Source: a virus. Taken from it: a stretch of 27,720 nt of DNA. The position numbers and the translations under genes are program-made. The stretch lies in the IMG/VR virus record IMGVR_UViG_3300049847_000137, positions 1 to 27,720 of that record; one strand, written 5' to 3'. Numbering within the stretch: position 1 is the first letter of the stretch; each line of letters begins with the position of its first letter. Shown here piece by piece: positions 1 through 5,610 of the stretch. Below the pieces are notes generated by a model that had not been told where the DNA came from, searched no databases, and was given only the letters and a program-made list of their open reading frames with translations.

Positions 1-231
1 AGGTCATGGCGTATGGATCGAGCCAGGTCGAGGCGTTTGAATTGAGCAAGGTCAAGGCGTTTGAATCGAGCCAGGTCATGGCGCATGGATCGAGCCAGGT
101 CGAGGCGTATGGATCGAGCCAGGTCATGGCGTTTGAATCGAGCAAGGTCAAGGCGTTTGAATCGAGCAAGGTCGAGGCGTTTGAATCGAGCAAGGTCGAG
201 GCGTTTGGATCGAGCAAGGTCGAGAATCATT
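1..231 (+). repeat. 24-bp tandem repeat array, nine copies plus a partial copy
   Basis: Nine consecutive 24-bp units (1-216) and a partial tenth (217-224) follow the pattern AGGTC-NN-GGCG-TTTGAATCGAGCA. The copies differ at only a few columns: unit bases 6-7 (AT, GA or AA), 12-13, 17, 19 and 24. The array may continue left of the window. Because 24 is a multiple of three, it is open in the reading frame that ends at 263, where it encodes an octapeptide repeat of the form SSKVEAFE. It ends just before the ribosome binding site of the exonuclease gene. There are no unique spacers, so this is not CRISPR. It could be protein-coding or a DNA-level element. Confidence 0.93.
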
Positions 232-263
232 CATTCATCGAAAACAAGGAATCAAAAAAATGA
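3..263 (+). CDS. Possible 3' end of an octapeptide-repeat protein (partial, uncertain)
   Basis: The frame is open from the left edge to a TGA at 261-263. It encodes about ten copies of an octapeptide with pattern (Q/K)V(E/K/M)A(F/Y/H)(E/G)SS and then a charged tail ending KESKK. An ATG at 6 could be a start, but the frame is open upstream and may belong to a longer gene. The stop overlaps the exonuclease start as ATGA, which suggests translational coupling. All differences between copies change an amino acid; none is silent in this frame. That is odd for a conserved protein and fits either diversification or non-coding DNA. No domain is recognised. Confidence 0.35.
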   Translation, partial: VMAYGSSQVEAFELSKVKAFESSQVMAHGSSQVEAYGSSQVMAFESSKVKAFESSKVEAFESSKVEAFGSSKVENHSFIENKESKK

Positions 264-1243
264 ACTCTTTTACACTAGCACCAGTCGGCGAACTGGATCG
301 CCGCACGTACATCGGAGGATCACGCGTATCTGCGATCCTCGGGCTTGAACCCTATGGCCGCACGCCATTGACGGAATATCTGTCGATCATTGCCGATATC
401 GAAAATCGCCCCGACGAGGAAACGCTGCGGTTTTTTGAATGGCGCAAGGAATGGGAACCCATTGTGATCAAGCGCGTGATACGCGAATTCGATGCGCAAA
501 TCGTCGGCGTGAATAACCGCTACATCGACCGGGAGCACGAATTTTTCGCGGCTGAAATTGACGCTGAATGGGTCGATAGCAAAGGGCAGACGCAGAATCT
601 TGAAATCAAGACAGTTCACCCGCTGGCGTTCGGCGAGAAAAGCGGATGGGGCGAGCAAGGAACGGACGAGGTGCCGATACACTATGCCGCGCAGTGTATG
701 TGGGGTTTGGGCGTCACCGGGCGTCAGACGTGCATTCTGGTGGCGATGGTCGGCATCGACACGTTTGTGTTCTACCGCATCGACCGCGACGAGGAAACCA
801 TCAAGCGGATGCGCCAAGTGTGCGCAGCGTTTTGGCACGACAACGTACTCGCGCGCAAGGCGCCGGATGTGATGAACCTCGATGACGTTCGGATGCTTTC
901 ATTCCGCATCGCAGGCAAAGCTGTCGAGGCAAGCGACGAAATGCTCGACAACCTCGAAAACTTGAAACGCCTGCGGTCGTCGATGGCGATGATGGACGAG
1001 GAAAAGGACGAGCTGATGTTCAAAATCACCGCAGAGATTTTGCGGGAATGGCAAGCCGATCCTGGCACTCCGCCGCAAGACAAGGCCGTGATCCTGAAGG
1101 GCGGCCGGGAGATCGCCAGTTGGAATTATCAGGAGACCACCCGCATCATGACGAAAGAGTTACGCGCCGCGCACCCTGACATCGCGCGGGAATTTTCCAA
1201 AACCACACCCAGCCGCGTGTTGCGGTTCAAAAAGGAAAAATGA
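260..1243 (+). CDS. YqaJ-type viral recombinase, lambda-exonuclease-like alkaline exonuclease
   Basis: This 327-residue protein matches the YqaJ/lambda exonuclease fold of the PD-(D/E)XK superfamily. It should degrade the 5' strand of double-stranded DNA ends to expose 3' single strands for annealing. Visible signature parts are the N-terminal YIGGSRVSAILG segment (residues 17-28), an acidic residue in EWEPIVIKR (E66), the catalytic D101 in AEIDAEW, the E115-x-K117 pair in LEIKT, and the following glutamine helix (Q145, YAAQCMWGLG). The C-terminal third is helical and charged. The start at ATG 260 has AAGGA 9 nt upstream. The stop overlaps the next gene, a probable annealing protein, as expected of a two-component phage recombinase. 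Confidence 0.9.
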   Translation: MNSFTLAPVGELDRRTYIGGSRVSAILGLEPYGRTPLTEYLSIIADIENRPDEETLRFFEWRKEWEPIVIKRVIREFDAQIVGVNNRYIDREHEFFAAEIDAEWVDSKGQTQNLEIKTVHPLAFGEKSGWGEQGTDEVPIHYAAQCMWGLGVTGRQTCILVAMVGIDTFVFYRIDRDEETIKRMRQVCAAFWHDNVLARKAPDVMNLDDVRMLSFRIAGKAVEASDEMLDNLENLKRLRSSMAMMDEEKDELMFKITAEILREWQADPGTPPQDKAVILKGGREIASWNYQETTRIMTKELRAAHPDIAREFSKTTPSRVLRFKKEK

Positions 1244-2496
1244 CCATGAACGATTCACAAAACCCGTTTGAAAGCACCGCCATTGCACAGCGCAATAGCG
1301 CCATGACCGCACGCACGGCAGAAACAGCAGCGTCCGCCGTTGCTGCACAGGCGACCGCCATGGTCAACGCGCGGTATGGTATGGCGATGCGTAACCCGCG
1401 CAACATGGATCAGGTGCGTCAAGACCTGCTGAAAGAATGCCGGCGCCCGAGCTTCGCCAACAACAAGTCGGCTCTTTACAATAAACCGATTGGCAAGGGT
1501 GTCGAAGGCCTGGGCATCCGCTTCGTCGAAGTCGCGCTGCGCTGCTTTCGCAACACGCTGAACGAATCCACGATGGTGTTCGCCGACGAGGAACGCGAGA
1601 TTCACCGCGTCAGCATCACTGACCTGGAATCTAACACCACGTGGCCGATGGATGTTACCGTCACCCGCACCGTCGAACGTTCGAAGCCGTCAGACGATGG
1701 CAGCTATATTTCGATGCGGCTTAACAGCTACGGGAAAAAGGTTTACACCGTAGTGGCAACAGATGACGATCTGCTGAACAAGCGCGGCGCGCTGATCTCT
1801 AAGGCAATCCGCACGCTTGGCCTGCGCGTGATTCCCGGCGATCTACAAGACGAAGCCGAAGACACGATCCGCGCCGTACGCCTGAACAGTGCTGCGCAAG
1901 ACCCTGACGCCGAACGGCGCAGGCTGGCCGATGCCTTCGCCGGCCTTGGAGTGTCACCGACCGCGCTCCATGAATACCTGGGGCATGGTCTCGATGCATG
2001 CACGCCGGCGGAGTTGGTCGACCTTCGCGGCTTGTATGGCGCGCTGCGCGATGGCGAAGCGACATGGGCTGAGGCATTGGACAACAAAAATTCGCAACGC
2101 GATCAAGCACCGGCAACGAACGAGAAACCGTCGCCCAAGGCAAAGCGTGGTGTTGACGGGCTCAAGGCGGCCGCGGCCAAGCGTGCCGATGATTTGCCTA
2201 AGACTGAGCACGCCGGAGTTGAAAGCGCCAACCGATATGACCCAATCACTGGGATTAGACACCCAGTAGAGCGTGGGATTGATGTCGATCAGCAAACCGG
2301 CGAGGTTGCACCGCTGCTGAGTGATGTCGAACGGATTTGTAGCTCTGCGCTTGACATCGCAGATTCACAGACGGCGTTCCTGCGCCTCGATGACGCGCGG
2401 ATTCTGCTGCCTGAAATGTCGGACGAAAACCGGAAGCTGGCGATTGAAAAGATCGACGGCGCGGTGGCAGCGCTGAAAGCAAAGTTCACTGTTTAG
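1240..2496 (+). CDS. Probable phage single-strand annealing protein (RecT/Erf-like role)
   Basis: The product has 418 residues, and its gene overlaps the exonuclease stop by ATGA. Genes in this position next to YqaJ nucleases normally encode the annealing partner. The core at residues 75-200 includes the stretches GKGVEGLGIRFVEVALR and SITDLESNTTW and a charged beta region. It resembles phage proteins with a G-x-x-IR-x-x-E motif that are placed among RecT-like annealing proteins. The N-terminus (10-45) is Ala-rich and helical, and the C-terminus is a flexible linker followed by a small helical domain. A second ATG at 1246 has better spacing from AAGGA (1232-1236), so the first two residues are uncertain. 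The functional call is mostly from context. Confidence 0.55.
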   Translation: MTMNDSQNPFESTAIAQRNSAMTARTAETAASAVAAQATAMVNARYGMAMRNPRNMDQVRQDLLKECRRPSFANNKSALYNKPIGKGVEGLGIRFVEVALRCFRNTLNESTMVFADEEREIHRVSITDLESNTTWPMDVTVTRTVERSKPSDDGSYISMRLNSYGKKVYTVVATDDDLLNKRGALISKAIRTLGLRVIPGDLQDEAEDTIRAVRLNSAAQDPDAERRRLADAFAGLGVSPTALHEYLGHGLDACTPAELVDLRGLYGALRDGEATWAEALDNKNSQRDQAPATNEKPSPKAKRGVDGLKAAAAKRADDLPKTEHAGVESANRYDPITGIRHPVERGIDVDQQTGEVAPLLSDVERICSSALDIADSQTAFLRLDDARILLPEMSDENRKLAIEKIDGAVAALKAKFTV

Positions 2497-2594
2497 AGGC
2501 AGTCTAGGCAGGGCGGGGAGAGGCACGGGGCGGCGTGGGTAGGCACGGCAAGGCAGGCGAGGCGCGGCATGGCAAGGAGCGGCACGGCATGGCA
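2497..2594 (+). repeat. Degenerate GGCNN pentamer array, first copy
   Basis: Directly after the stop of the annealing gene, the sequence consists of loosely repeated GGCAN, GGCGN and GGGGC pentamers with occasional 4-mers. The pattern is G-rich on the plus strand. The same kind of array fills the gap at 3911-4136. Frames through it yield only low-complexity peptides, so it is treated as non-coding. Confidence 0.75.
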
Positions 2595-2620
2595 GGCAAT
2601 ATGCAGTTGCACTAAGCGGC

Positions 2621-2676
2621 GCCGCAGCGCTTTCTCTGCGGTATTTGCTCCCTGTACGTGGCGACACGGGGCAAAT
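2621..2676 (+). other. Two hairpins in the leader of the 2705 gene
   Basis: The region between the repeat array and the next gene holds two inverted repeats. CCGCAG (2622-2627) pairs with CTGCGG (2636-2641) around an 8-nt loop. TTTGCTCC (2644-2651) pairs with GGGGCAAA (2668-2675) if one G-U pair is allowed, and an inner TGT/ACA pair is also possible. Neither hairpin is followed by a T-run, so they are not classical terminators. They may be an RNA structure or a protein-binding site controlling the next gene, whose AGGAG lies about 20 nt further on. The function is unknown. Confidence 0.4.
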
Positions 2677-2704
2677 TCACGAGGCCACATTTTAGGAGAT
2701 TTAA

Positions 2705-3343
2705 ATGGCATTCGGAAAAAAGGAAGACGGCATAGCAGTTGTTCACCCTGCTAATATTCTGCGGGCAACGTTTGAGATCAATGGCACAGCACCGTTTGTT
2801 CAGGCGCGCTTTTCCAAAAAAGCTGAACTGATGGGCGCCATGGCGACAAAGTCGGCAGACAAAAAATCCAAATCCGCGCGCGCGCCGCGTGATTATGACA
2901 AGGATTTCATCGACGCGCAGCATGTCTCCACCGCCGGCTGGAACGGCATTCCCTGCCCGGCGTTCCGCTCGGCAATGATCGCCGCCTGCCGAACAGTTGG
3001 CCTAGTCATGACCACCGCCAAAATGTCGGTGTTTGTTTTGCCTGACGGATTCGACGCGGAAGAGGGTACGCCGCTGGTGCGTTTGATTGCAAAGGATAAG
3101 CCCGAGCGCTCCGAATTGCCGGTGCGTAATGCCAATGGCGGAATTGACATCCGCATACGTCCGATGTGGCGGGAATGGGGTGCGAAGGTCACGGTCGAGT
3201 TTGATGCCGACATGATTTCAGCGGAGTCGGTGGTCAACCTGCTGGATCGCGCCGGTCGTCAGGTCGGCATCGGCGAAGGAAGACCTTTTTCCAAAAACTC
3301 CACCGGGCAAGGCTGGGGCACATTCACCGTTGTTACCAAATAA
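2705..3343 (+). CDS. Conserved phage early protein with RAMP/Cas7-like sequence features
   Basis: This 212-residue protein starts at ATG 2705 behind a good AGGAG. It belongs to the recombination block but has no firmly known function. Residues 14-60 contain a short beta segment and a Lys-rich loop. Residues 78-95 (GWNGIPCPAFRSAMIAAC) resemble the IPGSSLKGALR-type motif of RAMP-fold proteins. Residues 170-207 form a helix (SVVNLLDRAGRQVG) followed by a glycine-rich stretch (GIGEGRP, then GQGWGTF), which resembles the C-terminal glycine-rich loop of Cas7/Csm3-type RNA-binding proteins. No other cas gene is present. Its place after the exonuclease and annealing genes also fits a single-strand-DNA-binding or recombination accessory role. 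The similarity was judged by eye. Confidence 0.6.
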   Translation: MAFGKKEDGIAVVHPANILRATFEINGTAPFVQARFSKKAELMGAMATKSADKKSKSARAPRDYDKDFIDAQHVSTAGWNGIPCPAFRSAMIAACRTVGLVMTTAKMSVFVLPDGFDAEEGTPLVRLIAKDKPERSELPVRNANGGIDIRIRPMWREWGAKVTVEFDADMISAESVVNLLDRAGRQVGIGEGRPFSKNSTGQGWGTFTVVTK

Positions 3344-3365
3344 TTTATTTTATCCGGAGATTTTC

Positions 3366-3908
3366 ATGGCAAAAAAACCACCGAAGCAAACGACCATTTC
3401 GCAGCACGACATTTTGACGGCAGCGCTCGAATCGCTCATCAACCGCAACAATGGTCGAATCGGCCCGCGCACCCTGTTGGAAGACGCGCGCGATCCGAAC
3501 AGCCCGTTCCATTCCAAGTTTGAATGGGACGATGAAGTTGCCGGCGAGCAGTACCGGCTTGCGCAGGCCAGCCATTTCCTGCGCGAATGGAAGGGCGTTG
3601 TCATGCGCGTTTCGTCAGAATCTAAAAGTATCGTTGTCGAAGTCGGGCGAGCATTGCAAAGCCCGGCATCGGATCGCTCGAAAGGCGGGAGGTCGTATCA
3701 GTCGATTGAAACGATCATGGCCGATCCGGTCAAACGCGACGATTTGATTCTAACCGTGTTGAACGAATTGCGCGCCTACCGCAAACGCTACGCGCAACTG
3801 ATCGAGCTGGCGAATGTGTGGCATGAGATCGACGCAGCGATTCACAAACACGAACCGGTTGGATCGATGAATAAATCGGTGTCTGATCAAGTTGAAGTTA
3901 CAACGTAA
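3366..3908 (+). CDS. Conserved phage protein of unknown function
   Basis: This 180-residue protein starts at ATG 3366, chosen over an in-frame upstream ATG (3330) inside the previous gene because CCGGAGA lies about 7 nt before it. It resembles a widespread phage protein with the core SPFHSKFEWDDEVAGEQYRL (about residues 50-70), a middle beta region that may form a small domain (SKSIVVEVGR), and a C-terminal helical hairpin rich in Arg, Leu and Glu (about 115-160). There are no membrane segments. Its position in the recombination operon suggests a DNA-transaction or regulatory role, but no catalytic motif is visible. Confidence 0.72.
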   Translation: MAKKPPKQTTISQHDILTAALESLINRNNGRIGPRTLLEDARDPNSPFHSKFEWDDEVAGEQYRLAQASHFLREWKGVVMRVSSESKSIVVEVGRALQSPASDRSKGGRSYQSIETIMADPVKRDDLILTVLNELRAYRKRYAQLIELANVWHEIDAAIHKHEPVGSMNKSVSDQVEVTT

Positions 3909-3910
3909 TT

Positions 3911-4137
3911 CTCGGCTGGGCATGGCAGGCATGGCTCGGCGAGGCCTGGCGAGGCGCGGCCGGGCTTGGCAAGGCAGGCAAGGAAGGGCAGGCAAGGCGA
4001 GGCAAGGCAAGGCAAGGCGAGGCAGGCATGGCATGGCACGGCATGGCATGGCATGGCAAGGCAGGCGTGGCTAGGCAAGGCGAGGCAAGGCATGGCAAGG
4101 CGTGGCAGGCATGGCATGGCACGGCATGGCATGGCAA
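3911..4137 (+). repeat. GGCNN pentamer array, second and longest copy
   Basis: About 225 bp are built almost entirely of GGCNN units, mainly GGCAT, GGCAA, GGCGA and GGCAC, with scattered 4-bp GGCA units that shift the register. A block reading GGCA-GGCAT-GGCAT-GGCAC-GGCAT-GGCAT occurs twice, at 4021 and 4104, so there has been an internal duplication with an 83-bp offset. The strand bias is the same as in the array at 2497-2594. It ends about 30 bp before the next start codon. Open frames through it encode only Gly/Arg/Ala/His low-complexity peptides and are not called as genes. Confidence 0.9.
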
Positions 4138-4168
4138 TTTTTAAACTCAAATCAAAGGAATATGCACC

Positions 4169-4450
4169 ATGGCTAAAAAATCAAATTTAGGTCGCAAGGA
4201 CTCGGAAGGCCAAGAGGCCGTCGTCAAAATCGAAACGCTCCAGGTCGGCATGGACGAACTGCTGAAGCTGCACACAGCCGCCGAGAACGCTGCGACTGAC
4301 TTCAAGGAAGCGGTAAAGGCCATCGCGGAAAAATCCGGCCTTAATGCTGCCACGGTATCGAAGTATGTCAAGGCGCGAGCGGGTGACAATTTCGACGCAA
4401 CGAAAGGCAAGGTTTTACAGTTGGCGCTGGTGTTTGAAGAGGTGAACTAA
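4169..4450 (+). CDS. Small phage protein with a possible helix-turn-helix
   Basis: This 93-residue protein starts at ATG 4169 behind AAAGGAAT. It is mostly helical and charged. Residues about 50-70 (AIAEKSGLNAATVSKYVKAR) have the spacing of a helix-turn-helix recognition unit with a short turn at SGLN, so it may bind DNA, possibly at the adjacent pentamer array. The N-terminal part is a Lys-rich tail and an amphipathic helix. The gene follows the array directly, and the membrane protein gene begins 2 nt after its stop. A regulatory role is inference only. Confidence 0.65.
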   Translation: MAKKSNLGRKDSEGQEAVVKIETLQVGMDELLKLHTAAENAATDFKEAVKAIAEKSGLNAATVSKYVKARAGDNFDATKGKVLQLALVFEEVN

Positions 4451-4451
4451 C

Positions 4452-4709
4452 ATGGATCGGCAGATTGATTTTCAGTGCAGGGAAAAGATTCGACATCTTG
4501 ATGAGGATGTATTTTTCTTCAAGGGCGCGATGGTCTTTGCTTCCTTACTGATTTTTGATCTGCTGATCCACGGTTACACGGTAATTTCAATGCTGGTCGC
4601 TGCGGTTTTGGCCCTGGTGATTCACCGCTGGATATCGGCATTCAGGTCGCTCAAGGCGTACCACGAGGAATTGAAAAAAACGGAGGTGTCATCATGCGAA
4701 AATCATTGA
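4452..4709 (+). CDS. Small membrane protein
   Basis: This 85-residue protein starts at ATG 4452, with GAGGTG located inside the end of the preceding gene. Two hydrophobic stretches (about residues 24-38 and 42-60) are separated by a very short His/Gly turn, giving a hairpin membrane topology. The N-terminus is charged, and the C-terminal tail is basic and then acidic. Size and topology would allow a holin-like or inner-membrane accessory role, but it lies at the end of the early operon with no endolysin beside it. Its 3' end overlaps the next gene by 16 nt. Confidence 0.65.
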   Translation: MDRQIDFQCREKIRHLDEDVFFFKGAMVFASLLIFDLLIHGYTVISMLVAAVLALVIHRWISAFRSLKAYHEELKKTEVSSCENH

Positions 4710-5044
4710 GGTTTTGTGCCATGGCCCTGTTCGCGCTTTCGGCTGGGCAGGCTTGCGCAGAGCAATACAAGTGCGCGGAGGATGTAGCGGATCGCAGCAT
4801 CTGGTGCTTCGCGTCGAGCGCGGTGACCGCAAAGGGTGATGTGCGTGCTGCGGATGTGTTCACCGGCGGGCCAAAGGAAATACACCCGAGCGGTTACACC
4901 GCGACAGTCAATTGCACCTTGCGCACGTTGGAGCTGACGGACCGGCGCGGCGTGTTGCTGCTTGGTGGCCCGCCGCGAACGCAGCAGGGAAGGGATTTTG
5001 TGCGGTACCTGTGCGAGCATACGCCGGCACGCGGCGGGAAATGA
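4694..5044 (+). CDS. Secreted (periplasmic) four-cysteine phage protein
   Basis: This 116-residue protein starts at ATG 4694 behind ACGGAGG. A typical Sec signal peptide is visible: a basic N-terminus (RKSLR), a hydrophobic core (residues 8-18) and a likely cleavage after Ala22 in GQACA. There is no lipobox in the right place. The mature part of about 94 residues has four cysteines (C27, C38, C74, C107), enough for two disulfides in the periplasm. No family is recognised. Together with the preceding membrane protein it may act at the cell envelope, for example in superinfection exclusion or lysis, but this is inference from localisation only. Confidence 0.68.
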   Translation: MRKSLRFCAMALFALSAGQACAEQYKCAEDVADRSIWCFASSAVTAKGDVRAADVFTGGPKEIHPSGYTATVNCTLRTLELTDRRGVLLLGGPPRTQQGRDFVRYLCEHTPARGGK

Positions 5045-5053
5045 GCGGATCGA

Positions 5054-5422
5054 CTACCATTTCGACGTGATGTAATGCATCACCAGCGCAATCGCCATAC
5101 TCAACAGGATCATCCAAAACACATTGCGCTGCCTGGTCTCGGCTGATTCTTTTTCGACCTTGAGTCGCCAGGTATCCATTTCGGCCCAGCGCGACTCTGA
5201 CAAATCGCGCGGCATATAGTGGTTGCGTTCGTTTTCCAGTCGCTCGATTGAGCGGGTCATCGAATCCAAGCGATGATCAACTTCATCCTGCCGGACTTGG
5301 CGCATGTCGTTGATCGACTTCATGTCTGACCGCTGAATTTGCGCAATGGCATCGATGCGATTTTCGATGTACGTGCGGAAGTAGTCTTGCGAATTGCCGT
5401 TCCACGACGGGTTTTCCGACAT
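5054..5422 (-). CDS. Membrane-anchored coiled-coil protein at the end of the late operon
   Basis: This 122-residue protein starts at ATG 5422 behind AAGGGGGA. Residues 20-95 are strongly helical and charged with heptad-like spacing (RLDSMTRSIERLENER), consistent with a coiled coil. Residues about 101-117 form one transmembrane helix (VFWMILLSMAIALVMHYI), leaving only a short C-terminal tail. The layout recalls small haemolysin/XhlA-like or holin-associated phage proteins, but the sequence is not clearly one of them. It is the last gene of the minus-strand virion operon and converges on the early operon with only 9 nt between stop codons. Confidence 0.65.
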   Translation of the reverse strand: MSENPSWNGNSQDYFRTYIENRIDAIAQIQRSDMKSINDMRQVRQDEVDHRLDSMTRSIERLENERNHYMPRDLSESRWAEMDTWRLKVEKESAETRQRNVFWMILLSMAIALVMHYITSKW

Positions 5423-5424
5423 GG

Positions 5425-5610
5425 CTATCCCCCTTTGGTTTTTAGTTTTTTGTGTTTAACGTCGATCTCGTGAGTTTCTTTGGTCACCACGGCCGTGGCG
5501 TCGATCTCAATGACATCATGGGCAACAACGACCCAGTCGCCGCTGGATGTGATCACGCTGGTGATCTTCCCATCTTTGTCGAATTGAACGTACTGTTTTC
5601 TTGTTGTCAT
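5425..5610 (-). CDS. Small protein downstream of the tail tip gene
   Basis: This 61-residue protein starts at ATG 5610, which overlaps the stop of the large tail-tip gene as ATGA. A longer in-frame extension upstream lies wholly inside the tip gene and is rejected. The sequence is beta-rich (QYVQFDKDGKITSVITS, then DWVVVAHDVIEI), with a Lys-rich end. It is probably a small virion or tail-fibre-associated protein; similar short genes often follow J-like genes. No function can be assigned. Confidence 0.65.
   Translation of the reverse strand: MTTRKQYVQFDKDGKITSVITSSGDWVVVAHDVIEIDATAVVTKETHEIDVKHKKLKTKGG

Noticed and set aside
1-231. CRISPR array
   Set aside because: The 24-bp units are head-to-tail with no unique spacers, and no cas genes are nearby.
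2705-3343. A CRISPR-Cas effector gene
   Set aside because: It only shares RAMP-like motifs; no Cas10, Cas5, Cas6 or array is present and the context is phage recombination.
3892-4190. Open frames on both strands through the pentamer array
   Set aside because: They encode only Gly/Arg/Ala/His or Pro/Leu/Cys low-complexity peptides created by the GGCNN repeat, with no good ribosome sites.
5038-5063. Bidirectional terminator between the converging operons
   Set aside because: Only a 6-bp AT-rich inverted repeat (GAAATG/CATTTC) with a 14-nt loop and no T-run is present.
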